A stretch of DNA of 64,000 bases from positions 2,265,903 through 2,329,902 of the forward strand of contig NW_023998423.1 of assembly GCF_014805625.2 (NCBI RefSeq), read 5' to 3'. The translations under genes were made by a program, and so were the position numbers. This DNA is from Glossina fuscipes (lineage: Eukaryota; Arthropoda; Insecta; Diptera; Glossinidae). The notes under the pieces are model-generated. The model was not told the DNA's origin and did no database searches. It saw nothing but the letters and a program-made list of their open reading frames with translations. Positions 1-12,281 of the stretch are shown here, piece after piece; position 1 is the first letter of the stretch, and the number at the start of each line of letters is the position of its first letter.

Positions 1-740
1 AAAGCAAAGTCTTCGTCTCCTATTTCTTTTATTTGTTTTTCGCAGACCGAACCACTACACAAGTTTGCAAGTTTTTGATTTGCATTGAAGAACGCTATCC
101 CATGTCGCACAGCCAGGCACGCAATACAATTGATTGAAAAACATTGATTTCACATAAAAGAATCTTATTTATAATATTCAATTTCGAACTTGATTGCTAA
201 AGGTTAACTTTGTGTCGAGTGTAGCTGTCATGTGCTTAACGTGATCAGAAGATCAAATCTCCTGACCTTGAGTGAGCAAATTGAATGAAGTAAAAAATCG
301 AGTTTTTCTTTTTCTTGGAAAGCTTGCTTCTTATCCATAGTTAACTTAATTTTCCATTTATTTAGATAATCGCACATCATACCATTAGTTAGCTATTTTA
401 CAATCATCCGATAAATATACATCACCATATACGTGACCATAATTAAGTTTTGGTTAGTCAGAGCAGAAAATCGGATCCTTGCGCAATACTTGCAGGCTTT
501 CAACAACAAACTCCTTTACACATAAATCAACATTTTTTAGCCACATTCTCCTGCTATCAGAGCCTACAAGTTTTTTTCACATTTACTCTCAAAATATTTA
601 ATAAGGGACTCGTTAACATCTAATCGCACGTTACAAATTAATAAAGAACTACTACCCTGCTATAGTGGGACAGTGACCTACTCTAATAAAGTTATTCCTA
701 AAATTATTTTTCAAGGTAAAATTTTATATGGGGATTGGGT
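1..740. other. AT-rich non-coding DNA
   Basis: No reading frame with protein-like composition, RNA gene or recognisable repeat was seen in this stretch. It is AT-rich like the rest of the first 28 kb. Confidence 0.5.
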
Positions 741-925
741 GAAAAAGTGATCCGATTCGAATCATTTTCAATAGTTTTCGTCCTTGGGCCAAAATACGTC
801 ATCATACCAATTTTTAGCAAAATATCTAGAAAATTGCGAGACGGACTGACAGACGGGCAGACACTCTTAAATCGATTCAGAAAGTGATTTCATGACCTAA
901 TATATCTTGCACCCCGTGGTGCAGC
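741..925 (+). repeat. Dispersed repeat, family B, decayed copy
   Basis: The block contains the phrase CGTCCTTGGGCCAAAATACG, then a run of GACGGACTGACAGACGGGCAG type, then TTAAATCGATTCAGAAAGTG, and ends in a short palindrome around CACCCCGTGGTG. The same order of phrases returns at about 41.74-41.99 kb and in part at 53.4-53.8 kb. This marks an old interspersed element. No coding sequence remains. The class (non-autonomous DNA element or Helitron remnant) is an inference. Confidence 0.6.
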
Positions 926-2350
926 AGAAAACGATGCAACGAAATATCAAAGCGAGGCATTTCATTAAGAGTCGTGTATGCCTCTTTAATGTCTGTTCGC
1001 ACCTTAGGAGAACATGCGTAGGTTTTCCCGTTCTATGCTTTTTACTATTTCAAATTAATTATTTTCGCTAGGAGCTTAGCATCGCTCTGTATGTGGTCGA
1101 CTTTTCCGCAAACAAAAAATTTATTTGTATTTGGCGAGAAAGGAAACAATTCCACAGACCGCACTCCCGTAAGATAAATGGTTTTCCTCTTCTACTCACT
1201 TTATCAGAATTATTTTTGCTTTTCTTCGTGCTTTTACACCAGGCCGTTGGACTCACTCTAATAAGTATAGACTTTTCTTTCTAAAAGGGCTGGCGTTGCT
1301 AGCGTTTTTACAAGGAAATTGGCCCATAGTTCTGAAAAAGATCGGAAATCTCGCCTTCTATTTCCTAAAGCTCGTGTTGCAAAGAGAGCCGACTAACTGT
1401 CTATGCACAAAAATAAATGTGAGGTCACGTAAAAGTTTGGAGAAAACAATGTCTAGAACTTGCTGTGAATATTCGAAATGTTATTCTCAACAGTGAGAAA
1501 GCTGGTGGTAGCGAAGGTATGGTATGCGGAGTTATTGTCCTCGGTAAGCGATTTTCTTTAAATAACTGCTGGACCAATCTTATCGTTGCGAACATTCGAA
1601 TATGTTTCAAGAGCTGAGCTAAGCTGAATTAGAATTTTGTTTATATTACATTTTGGGATGTTTTCGTCGTCGACGGGAACGGCAACGTACAGTGCTCGAC
1701 TACGTACCGTAGCGCGACTTAAATTTATCAATTAACTTAGTAATTTATTTGTGAGTGAGTTAATAAACAAATTAACGATTGAGCTAATTATGAAATTAAT
1801 GTTTAAATTCATAACAAGATCAATAATGACATTAATAATTAAGTTCATAAATAATTTTAATAATGAAATAAATAATTAAATGCATCGTTAAGTTAATAAA
1901 CAAATTAATGACTAAGTTAGTAAAGAAATTAATAATTATATCAATAGTTAAGGTAATAATTTAATTAATAATTTAATTAATTTATTTCAACAATAATATA
2001 AAAATATAGTTCAATCGTAATTTATTATCATGCGTTTTTTTTTTTTTGTTTTTTTGTTTTGTTTTACTATTGCTTCATTATAGCATGGTGTCTCAAGCAT
2101 ACAAACACATACGAACTTTCCGATCAATTAATTTTAAACCTTATTTATTAACATAAGAATGAACACTGAACTTGAAATGACTTAGACTTGACATTTTAAC
2201 TGAAGGGAGACCGACCTAACTATCATTTTCAACATCAAGTCTTCTATTACAGACATGTGTAGTACAATTTTCCTTTCCAATCATCAGACTCTAGTTCCTA
2301 CAGCCAATGTGTTAGGTAGGAAACAAAATTTCTTATTAAGAATTGTTCGA
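926..2350. other. Non-coding DNA with a TAAT-rich tract
   Basis: Nothing coding is evident. Positions about 1730-2000 are a degenerate tract of short AATTAAT/AATAAT words, almost free of G and C, probably an old expanded AT repeat. Confidence 0.45.
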
Positions 2351-2596
2351 CTATTCTCTCACAACAGGATACTTCATCGAGTCATATATAAATATTATTT
2401 TTTTTTTGATGCAGGGTTGATATCGCAAAATGAACTTTGGTTTAATTTGCACGTGGAAATCTGTATGGTGGTCGAAAGAGTTTGACAATCTGTTCATTGC
2501 CAAGAAACCAGATATGTCGCTTGTAGATGCGCCAGCTTCGTGAAGAGAAATAAACTTTAATGCCGCTATATGTTCATCAAGGCGCTTTCTTTTCAT
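2351..2596 (-). CDS. Possible fragment of a helix-turn-helix protein
   Basis: An 81-codon frame starts at an ATG and opens MKRKRLDEHIAALKFISLHE, followed by AGASTSDISGF. The basic KRKR start, the LHEAGAS turn and the DIS recognition-helix-like segment resemble the N-terminal DNA-binding helices of CENP-B/pogo or Tc1-type proteins. After about residue 45 the composition becomes arbitrary and the frame runs through a poly-A tract, so only the first half looks protein-like. No partner exon was found. It is either a transposon relic or a stray exon. The homology is judged by eye and weak. Confidence 0.22.
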   Translation of the reverse strand: MKRKRLDEHIAALKFISLHEAGASTSDISGFLAMNRLSNSFDHHTDFHVQIKPKFILRYQPCIKKKIIFIYDSMKYPVVRE

Positions 2597-3069
2597 GAAC
2601 TTAGCTTAAGTTTAACTATCTTAGGGTTCTTGGCATAAATCTCTCGCTCAGACTCAACACAAACTATTAAACTTATTTTGTCTAACGATCGAGCGGCGCT
2701 TGTACGATACCTAAACAACCACAATCAACTAACGAACTAACCTATCACTATCAATAAGCGAAAAGGTATTTTTACGGCGGCTTGCTAAGCTATAGAACAT
2801 CTGCGTCGGTTCAGTGACATAATCATATTTCGATGAGCATCGTCCGCGACAGCATTCCTGAGTAGGATGCGCACATGCCTTTTGTCATCATTTTCATTTT
2901 ATGCTCTCATTAATGTATTGAAGTATAGACTTTAAATTAAATGCTTCTTCTTCTTGGAATTGTTAAACTTATAAAACTAGTTAGTTAATTTAACTAAAGC
3001 TTACTTGTAGCTAAAATATAAATAAATCGTTTGAATGGGTTCAAATGATTGAATATCCAAAACTATTCT

Positions 3070-3345
3070 TAGAATCAATGTAAACTTGTCTGTCCGCCTG
3101 TCCGTCTATCTGCCCACTTTTCTTGTGTTCAACCGCAATTTTTGGCGGTATGTTGATGAGATTTGGTATATCGACGTGTTATGGCCTAAGGCCGAATGCT
3201 CCTCAGAATGGTTCAGATCGGAATATTTTCTCGACCATTTCCCATACGTCGTTTTGTTTTGAAAAGTCGCTCCATGGATAACTGTGAGGTTGCGCAGGGT
3301 ATTTAATGGTAGTGGGCGTGGGGATTGTTTGTTTTTGAAAAATTG
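3070..3345 (+). repeat. Dispersed repeat with TGTCCG motif, decayed
   Basis: It carries TGTCTGTCCGCCTGTCCGTC, then a TTTGGTATATCGACGTG segment, then CTCGACCATTTCCCATACG, and ends near GTAGTGGGCGTGGGG. Similar strings occur at 16.79-16.96 kb and 61.57-61.80 kb. It is an interspersed, heavily diverged element without a reading frame. Confidence 0.55.
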
Positions 3346-3522
3346 TGGTTTTAAAAACGTACATGTTCTAAGCTCTAGATATACTAGAACTCTAGAAACT
3401 AAAAATTATATGCCTAAGTTAGCTGAAATTTAAGAATTATGATTAAATTATGGTAAAATGAAATAAATGAAATGAAATAAAGCCTTTCCTCATTCTTATT
3501 AGAAATTAGAACAAATAAGGAA

Positions 3523-4332
3523 ATATTATTCGGTCGTAAGCGAACCTTTTAAGCCCATCACCGTTATCCTAAAAAATACTGTACAATATTGGCTAGGCGT
3601 GAATAAAAATGGGAAAAGCACGGAAAGCAAAGATATCCACAGTGCGCCTTGTGGGCTTGTCCTTTGACACGTTTGAGATTAGGGTCATTTCCAAATCCTT
3701 TTGCAGATTCGTAGTCGATATCTTCATTTTTGCCGCCGTGGAAATGTTTACTACAGATATTACACGGTTGGACATGTCGTCGGATGGACAAACGAACGTG
3801 GGGACATGCTCCGAATTTGCATTCCGAATTTGAAAGTGGGCAAGAATTTACATTCTTTACATGCTTTAACAGTGAGTAGGCGTGGTTAATTTTTCCCAGT
3901 TCTAAAGATACTATACCTTCGCCCATTGAATATACGTTCAGATTTTTGTACATTTATCTGCCGTGATTTATCAATAATGAGTAAAAAAATTACTTTTCTA
4001 ATCCTTTTGATAGATAGAGAGGTTTCTTTGTTTACGTGGTATTGCAGACATGTTCTTCTAGCAGTTTGGACCATTTTGAATACCAAGCCGCGTGCAAGAG
4101 CTTCCAACATTTCTGCCAAATTTGAAGTCGATGGCATCATTTTTGCGGCCAGGAAAACGTTGCTAATAGGCATTACACTGAGGGACAGACGTACATACTT
4201 AAATCAATTCAGAATTGATGCTGATCAAGAACGTATGTATACACTTTGTGGAGTCTCTGAGGCTTCATTTTGGGAGTTGCAATCTTTTTGACAATATGAG
4301 TACGCCTTTCATTCTTCGATGATGGGTATAAC
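3523..4332 (+). repeat. Dispersed element A, copy 1 (~0.8 kb)
   Basis: It starts TTATTCGGTCGTAAGCGAAC followed by a CCCATCACCG motif. It ends GATGATGGGTATAAC, so the ends carry a short inverted CCCATCACCG-like sequence. Internally it shares, in the same order, the phrases TTCTGCCAAATTTGA, ATTACA...GGACAGACG and GATGCTGATCAAG-like sequence with the block at 21,261-22,013. No long reading frame is present. I read both as copies of one non-autonomous element. The family name is unknown to me. Confidence 0.6.
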
Positions 4333-4872
4333 AAGAATTATTTTATAAGCCTAACCTTTAGCAGAGAGTATAAAGACCTTAGATCTGATAGCATCAATGA
4401 GTGCAAGCATGAATCGATGAAGTGAAATATTTTTGCAGCAACTTAACAACGTTCACATACTAATACTAGCGCATTAGTGGCAGTGGCTGATTGTAGGTAA
4501 TGATGTCATTACTTATTAAGTAAAATATTTAATTAAAAATCAATTAATCAAAATATAATTAAAACTATTCAGTAACACAAAAAAAAACATCTCAGTAAAA
4601 AAAGAAAATTATTAAAAAAAAAAAAGATGTATTTTAATGCAATATGAATATCATTCGCAAAACCATTAGAATTCTTTTTAATGTAAAAAAAAAAAAAAAA
4701 CAAAAACAATGTAAACGACCTTTTACTCATTCATTAACATTCTTTTTAACTTTTATTTTTTCTTTTCTATTAACTTCGGTTTTTTTTTTCACTTAACTGC
4801 GGATGTAATTTTCAATGTAAATAATTTTTATTAACAAATTCATTACAACAATATTGACACAATGCCTGGCAA

Positions 4873-4892
4873 AGAGTTGCCCGGGCAACTCT
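4873..4892. promoter_or_regulatory. 20-base perfect palindrome resembling an RFX X-box
   Basis: AGAGTTGCCCGGGCAACTCT is a perfect palindrome. Its core GTTGCC-CG-GGCAAC (4876-4889) fits the known RFX X-box consensus of two GTTGCC-like half sites with a two-base spacer. RFX factors drive ciliary genes in flies. No gene start is evident next to it, so a regulatory role is inference only. Confidence 0.35.
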
Positions 4893-5453
4893 ACGATCTA
4901 ACAGTTGGAAATTTGTACGGAAAACCAAAATTTAACCGCTTGTAAGAAAAGGAGAGATGCACTATTTCCTCCTCTATAACGCTGGCAACGTAAGACAACG
5001 TAAGTCCTACACAGCGAGTGTGCATTACTAGCAGTGGTAGTAGTAGTACACCTTTAAACAAAAAAGTTAACTATGCCAACGGTAACCTCATCATCATCAA
5101 GAGCAATAATAACAGCGTACGCATGAAATGTTTTCCATAAGAAAGAAAGCGAAATGAATGAAAAATATTTTTGGAAGTTAGTATATTATGGCAAAACTCA
5201 GGCAAACAATCAACCCAACGAATAAACGACAAGCAGCGAACCAAACAAACAACCAAACAGCCAAACAACCAACTCAATAACGACGACAAATTGCAATAAT
5301 GAAAATGATTTTGAAATACGTGGTACGTGTTACTACAGAAAAATCTTATAAGCAGTGACTTGAAGGCAGTACATGTAGAAAATATGCCGCAGTCTTAAAA
5401 ATATTAAAGGAAGATGAGAGGAAAGTGAAATGCGCTCAAAGAATGCTCTTGCA

Positions 5454-5655
5454 CGAAAGCAAAGGAAAGGAAAGCCGAAAGCCGAAAGCCGAAAGCCAAA
5501 AGAAAGGCTAAAGAGAAGGAAAAGAAAGTAAAGGGGGAACGAAAGCTAAAAGAAGGGCGAAAGAAATAGAAAACATACTAAGGGGGATGTAAAGCAAGCT
5601 ACAAGAAAGGCATAAGGGAATAAGGGCAGTAAGAAGGGTTAGGATGGTGGGTAGG
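5454..5655 (+). repeat. Polypurine tract with GAAAGCC repeats
   Basis: About 200 bases are almost entirely A and G on the plus strand. They include a short tandem array of GAAAGCC/GCCGAAA units near 5470-5505 and many GGAAAG words. The strand asymmetry is far beyond the surroundings. Such tracts can form triplex DNA. No gene function is evident. Confidence 0.7.
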
Positions 5656-6456
5656 ACAGAACGAACAGTTCGAATCGAAAACTTGAATATGCATAGGGCT
5701 ATGTACGAATTAACAAAAATTTAATCGGAATAGTTTTTAGAAAGGTATAATAGATAGGGAGAGCAGGAAACGCAGACGAAAGGATTAACTTGAAAGGAAA
5801 TATTTCTAATAAAATGGTGGCTTGTAAGAGTAAATTTTTGCATTTGTATAAGCATGTGTGTGGGTGTGCTTGGGTGTTGATGTTTGTGTATGTGTGCACG
5901 CATAATATAAGAAGAGATTTTAAAAAAAATCCTGTGCATATTTTGAAAGCGCGTAACAACGCGTTTAATTTTGGTGTTCGCAAAGAAAAAAAGACAGAAA
6001 CAGAAACAACATAAGGCCGCACGAGACCGTGTTGTTTAGGGTGACAAACCGATAGATAAACAATCCAAACAAAGTACACTTAAACTTATCATCTATCAGC
6101 CAGCAAAATGCTTGAGCTTTATTCATGCCGACCATCAATATCATCAGCTAAAGCCGAAGTTAACCAACAACCATTAGCGGCAATAGCAACAACAGCAGCG
6201 ACATTTGTGCACGTAGATGTTTTAAATCGTTGATAAACTCAAACAAAACAAAAATTGTAGGAAACACAAGGCAAAAAAAAAAAAAAAAAAAGAACCGGGA
6301 AAATAAAAAGAATGAAACAAATAAACATTTAAAATGTTGGTAGAAAATGAACACAAAAAACCAACAACAACTTTTTCGAGAATCGCAACACATTCGATGG
6401 CTGCCGTGTATTTTAATTCAACTTCACAAAATAATAATAACAAAAGCCCACAATAT

Positions 6457-6499
<43 letters not shown>

Positions 6500-6695
6500 C
6501 ACGACTACCACTACTACTAAATCTATACACAAAAAAGTTTATAAAGCATAAAACAGAAACAAACCAACAAAAAAAAGACGACAAAAAAAAAATACACTCA
6601 ACCAACAAAAGTGCAGATCGTTTGGATCGTTCGGTTCGGTATCTTTTGAACATTTTCATATCTCAGACTGTTGGATATTTGTATGTATGTATGTA

Positions 6696-6733
<38 letters not shown>

Positions 6734-6848
6734 TGTACGAGTTTCTGCGCTAAGAAAGTCATGGGAACCAAGTCTTTACATTCCACAAATGATTCTATTT
6801 TGCTGCAATACAAGCAACAGCAAAACAATCAGCAGCAGCAGCAGCAGC
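6457..6848 (+). repeat. Microsatellite cluster: (CTA)n, (TATG)n-(TG)n, (CAG)n
   Basis: A CTA array runs from about 6457 to 6519 and turns imperfect at its end. A compound TATG then TG array covers about 6680-6736, and a short CAG array covers 6830-6848. These generate long but meaningless frames on both strands. Confidence 0.9.
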
Positions 6849-8682
6849 GCTAGCAACAACTTTAACACAATAAACCGAAAACACAACAACAATAAATATT
6901 AAAAATTAAACTTATTAATGTTCTTTCTGCTAGTTAATGTTGTTGTTGTTGTCGTTGTATTGTTGAATTTTTTTTTTTGTTTTTTCTGTTAGTGTTGTTC
7001 GTATTATTGTTCTTATTGTTGTTGTTGTTGTTGTTGTCTGGTTAACTTTAACTTTAACTTTTGTAAATATGTTTCATTTTTATTTAAGAGTTAATTTTTT
7101 CTCTTTTTTATAGCATTTTTCACTTGATTTTATTATGCTTTGCTGTTATTATTGTTACGTGTTTTCTTAATGTTACTGTTTCAGCATTGGTTTTCTTTTG
7201 TTGTTCCTTTTTTTTTTTTTTTTTAATTTTTAAGAACGTTGTTTTTAACACCAACATTATCACATATTTGCTATGGTTTTTTATCTTTTCCGTAGCTTGC
7301 AAATATGGCGCACTTTGTATTTATGCTTCAAATCGTTCCATTTAAAAATCCATCATCGTTCCTGATCGATACTTTTTTCGATCTATTGTTGGGTATATGT
7401 CAACCAAATAACAATAACAATAATAATAAACTTGCAAAAGGAAATTTTGTTTTGCAACTACAAAGTTCTCACGATATGTCGTTGAATGAGATTAAGGAAT
7501 TTTAACGATTAACCAGAGAGTTTGCACTGAACTCTGTTTGTTAACAGAAAACGAAGCCATAGTTCGCTATTCATGTGAGTCACAAAATTCTATTATTCGT
7601 TATTTTCCATTTTCCGTAAGGCTTAAGAAAAAAAATTTCTTTTAGTTTTATTTTTAATTGTAAACTTTATTTTTCTAAAAATTTTAATTTTTTTCAATTT
7701 TCTTATTAAGGATATAAAAAATAATGAAATTTTTTTTTTAATTTTTCATAATATTTTTTTGAAAAATTTTCAATTATTAATTATTTAGTTAACTAATTAA
7801 ATTAATTAATTCATTAAATAAGAGATTAATTAGATTCTTTGTTTATTAAAAAAAAAAAAAAACTGTTAGGTTTACTTTTTCAAAAAATGTTATTGAGACT
7901 TTCGGAAAACGTCTATTAATTTGAATGCATTTTTTTCATTAAGGATTGACAGGAAAGTTTTAAAAATAATTGAAGGAAATACTATTCTTTTAAGTTAAAA
8001 AAAAAATTGTTTTAGTTCATTCGCGAAATTGTTATTAACTTTAACGACTCACAGAAATTTTTCAACGGGAATTAAAGAGAATATTATTTAGAAAAAAAAC
8101 GTTTGAAAAATTTATACGAATTTTTATGAAATTTTGTAGTTCAAGGCTGTAAAAGGACCTTTCATTTAATTTTGAAACCTTAAGAATAAAACCCCGAAAT
8201 TTTCAACTGTTCGATATGTGTCTTGTTTGTAAGTCATATTACGAGCATCATTCTGGCCGTATAAGGTATCGACTGGCGTCTTTATGAGCACGAAAGCGAC
8301 AGACCGTCACATTATACTCCAATGGAAGACCGGAGCTTTCTCCAGTTGTTCTAGTAATCATTTTTCAAAAGATTTTTTTTTTTTTAATTTAATATTATTA
8401 TATAATATTCATATTAGTATTTATATTAATAAATATTATTAATTATTTTATCAAAAATTTTACAAAAATTTTGCATTATTAATGTTACTATAAAATTCTT
8501 CGACCATATAAGAAAAAGGAAACGTTGCAAAAATTGTTGAAGATAAGATTATTAAAATTTTTTATATTTAATTTTAAATAATGCTACATATATGTATAAA
8601 AAGATTTCACATTTTTCTTTCGAAATTTTTAAAATTAACTTCAAAAAAGAAAACAACAAAAAAAGTATCTTTCAACTTCCAT

Positions 8683-8836
8683 CTAAGCGGCCGAGTGGCC
8701 AAAGCATCTCAACCAAAGAAAGAGTTAACGAGTCAGGGGTCGTGAGTTCAAAACTCAGGTGAAGTGTTCAATAAAGCCGCTAGCGGTAGCCTTAGATGAC
8801 TTCAGTCTTAGAACTAAGTTAATAATAATAATAAAT
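8683..8836 (+). repeat. tRNA-derived SINE, copy 1
   Basis: The head reads AAGCGGCCGAGTGGCCAAAG, a good RNA polymerase III box A. GTGAGTTCAAAACTC about 50 bases later fits box B. A tRNA-unrelated body follows and the copy ends in a TAA/AAT repeat tail. It cannot be a working tRNA because no complete cloverleaf or acceptor stem is visible. It differs from the other three copies in its body and may be a separate subfamily. Confidence 0.65.
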
Positions 8837-9085
8837 TTCAAAAATTTTCTTCACTTAATTCCGATCGAACGGTAAATGATTTTTGTATCTTCTGCAAATT
8901 TGTTCTTATAGGCCATTCGGCAAAGATTTTATGGGCTCTACCACTTTCACTATTTAGACCTGTTACACTTTTGCCCAATGCTTCTAACGCATAAGCAAGT
9001 GGCTTAAAGAGCCTATGTCCTTGATTAGCCTGAGTACAAAAGTGGGTTTATCTACATCCGTCTGTACCTACATACACGAGACATG

Positions 9086-9264
9086 TATGAATTAGTAGTC
9101 AAGTAAGCAAAGGATCACGACACTCAATGATCGCGAGCTCAAACCGCAAGTGCGGTGGATTTTTCAATACAAGCGGGCGTATGATTTGAGTTATCCAACA
9201 GCCTATATGTCGATACATTGTAAATTCATTTACACAAAATATAGACTATAAAAAAATAAATAAA
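9086..9264 (+). repeat. tRNA-derived SINE, copy 2
   Basis: It shares with the copies at 17.9 kb and 45.2 kb the phrase ACTCAATGATCGCGAG, then a GAGTTATCC segment, then CAGCCTATAT, and an AAATAAATAAA tail. Box B is degenerate. It is a diverged member of the same SINE family, in plus orientation. Confidence 0.65.
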
Positions 9265-12240
9265 GTTTAACGAGCTCAAGCCCTTGTTTACCTCAAATTT
9301 CTTTTTATCATTATCGTTAAAGATTAATTTAAAACTCATCTAAATTATCCCATGTCGACGCCTGCAACAGTTGCAAGGGTCGCATGCACAGAAGACCCGG
9401 TATTTAAGTATATAAAATGTTGACATTTTAGAATTACTGAAAAGGTGCTGCCAAGTCATATATAAAAAGGATGATTCAAAAAGTACGGATTAGATGGTAA
9501 GCAGAACACGATATGCGATTCGACGTATAAAGTGAATGAGTCCTCCCATTAACTGGCAATCAAGTATTATACATGAATGGAAACCACGACTTGAAACAAC
9601 ACTAATTTCTTTCCATTGGCTTATAATTTTTCAAGGCGAAAACCTAATTTTTTCTTGCAAAATTTGAAGAAAAAGTTTATCATTGAGTAACTTAGGCTCT
9701 TTTGACCCTCCAGCCTGCATAAAAAACCTGTGAAATATTTTTAAAAAACCTTCCGTGTGACTTGATTTTGACACAAGTTCCATTTGAATCGTATAATAAT
9801 GATCACATAATATAATGAAACTAAACGAGATCGCTTACTGTCGCATGTAACTTAAGCTCTTCGTAACATTGCATACAATTTGTATTATTTTGAACGTACG
9901 GATGAACATTCGATTTACTTTTCAACACATACGTGAATGTGTGTAAGTATAGGTTAGGCATTACTATTGAAAGCATTGGCGGCACGACTTTCTGCCACTT
10001 TTCTAACAACGGCTGAGAACTTGTGGAAACGATTTCGAAAATCGTCGTTAATGTAACTCTATGTAAGGAAGTCTTTAAAAAGAAAAGCGAATATTGAGCT
10101 TATTGCAAACGCTATCCGGTATAAGATACTAGATTTTTGTTAGATAACAGATTTTTGGCTAATTGTTTCAGGTACGCTTGTTAAGCTAAACATAAACATG
10201 GGTAATGTACCTCCTATTGCCGAAACACGGCACCACTTAGCTATCCAAAGATCAACATTTGGCAATACCATCGATGTGCAGATTGTCCTTCTAATAGTGA
10301 AGAATGAAGAATGTTCACTTCCACAATCTGCTCAGCTTCTTTAACAGAGCATCGCCAACCTTACACTTGATCGCCGGAAACGGAAGTGATTAGACTTTTT
10401 TCGATTTTTTTTCTACAGTCCAGTACTAAATAATTTTCTTATGTGTAATAGAAAGGAATAAAACCACGCCTTGCCGGGGACCGCACAGAAGTTTACTTCG
10501 CAGTGTGCTATCCATTATCTCGCAGTGGAATACATATCTAGAGCATTTCATTTATTTAGTGTTGTTATTAGACACGTCGCAGGACTCCGCACTTAAATAT
10601 TATTCCTCTAATAAAAGTTGCCATTTTACCGAGTTATATGTTTGCTGGGCACGCCCCAAATTAAAATTACGATGCCTTCCTAATTGCAGGGAAGTGAGCG
10701 CGAACAACGTTTATGTGAACCCGATAATTGTTACAATAAATCTGATTTATATCTACTACCACATGTAAGAATATTAATCGCTACGGTTTCTTAACGATTT
10801 GTGTGGTTAGGGTTAACTTATACCAAATTTTAAATTGGGTTGCTACTGCTACTGCTACTGCAAATGGTAAGAATTCTTCGTCACAAGATGCGTGATGCCG
10901 CGAACAATGCATTTTGTGTTACTTAGTTAACCCAGAGAGAGTCTTGCTTATGAATACCAAGCAGGCCGAAGGCCACTTATAGGACCATGTTTTTTCCTCC
11001 AGCAAAGGTCTGTGATTCTCTATATTGAAAAGACAGATAACTTATATTGATAGATTGCATTTTCTACTCTTTCTCTAATACGTAGAAATTCAACAAACAT
11101 ACAAACACTTGATTAGCGTAAAAATCTGAGTCCTTTGTTGAAATGCTCACAATCAAAAACACTGACATCAAAGGATTCTATGTTCGTGAACTTTTTCAAA
11201 CACAAAAATTAGTAACAAATTTCCTTTCATAATGTCACAATTGACCATTTTTATCTTCAGCTTATAACTATGTACGATCTCATCTTCATTCCTGCATGCA
11301 ATAGCCATAGTCGTAATCATTTTGAATATCCTTTCAGCAAGCGTGGCTTTCGGCGGAGGCTGAACAGGCATGATCACTGTGAAAACAATCACGACCAGTT
11401 ATCTGGTACGTGAACAATTCAAAAATATTAACACCTCTTTTAATATACACTTGATGAGGGGCGAGATCATCCTGGATTTTTTTTCATGTTTTACTAGTGA
11501 CCTTAAGAATGTCAATAGTAAGATAAATGGATGAAGATATAAAGTAATGACTTTGAGAATATAAACAGCAGGCCAAAAGACGGCCGGACGGACATTGCTC
11601 AGAAATTTCACGAATAAGGCGATCAAGAAATGGAGGTGCGAGACGGACGCAAAGAAATTGTTTTATTTATGAATTTTAGAATTTCGGCAGCACGCACATA
11701 AGCCGACGGTGGATGGAAGGATGGATGCAATTGTGGGAAGAATGCAAAAAACTTGGCTTACCTTTGACTTTAGGAATTTCAAGAGGAATGATTTTGGTGG
11801 GCAGGCGAACAGACGAAGTGGAAGTGGCTTCTTTGCTTCTGACTTTTACAATTCTAATATCGGCTCTGTAAGAAGCAGACACAGATACGGACAAACGGAC
11901 ATGGCCTAATAAAAGCTCTAATAAAAGGAGCAAAGAACGAGAAACAGGTTCCTTTAACGTCGATTTGTGTGGGTATTGTGGGATATTAAAAGCTATTCGC
12001 CGTTATCTATTCCTAATGCGGAGCATAGGAATTTTAATTCAAAGTCGACTCCCTCTAAAGGTTCCATTGCTTCTCTTTATCATGATCAAACTACGAATTA
12101 AAAACGTTACAATAACGGGAAGGAGGAGGATCAAGGATCTTTTGATTCAGCCTTCGCACCTTCAGAAGGGAGAGATATGCGAAGCACGAGATAAAGCTTA
12201 CGCTTATTTCTTTTTGATTTTTCAAAATTTCCATAGAGCT

Positions 12241-12281
<41 letters not shown>

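Larger units (their letters stand above)
4333..8682. other. Non-coding, microsatellite-rich, very AT-rich DNA
   Basis: No gene was recognised. The stretch holds an RFX-type palindrome (about 4.88 kb), a purine-rich tract (5.45-5.65 kb), CTA, TATG/TG and CAG microsatellites (6.46-6.85 kb) and GTT/ATT-rich runs (6.93-7.05 kb). A strongly AT-rich block (7.6-8.65 kb) has long A and T runs. Long frames here are translations of repeats, such as the poly-Leu frame over the CTA repeat. Confidence 0.5.

Noticed and set aside
6334..6753. 139-codon plus-strand frame with poly-Leu and Cys-Val runs, and its minus-strand mirrors
   Set aside because: It is a translation of the CTA and TG microsatellites; no non-repetitive protein-like part.
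8683..8760. tRNA gene at the GGCCGAGTGGCC sequence
   Set aside because: Box A and B-like motifs are present but no acceptor stem or complete cloverleaf, and the A-rich tail and body mark a SINE.
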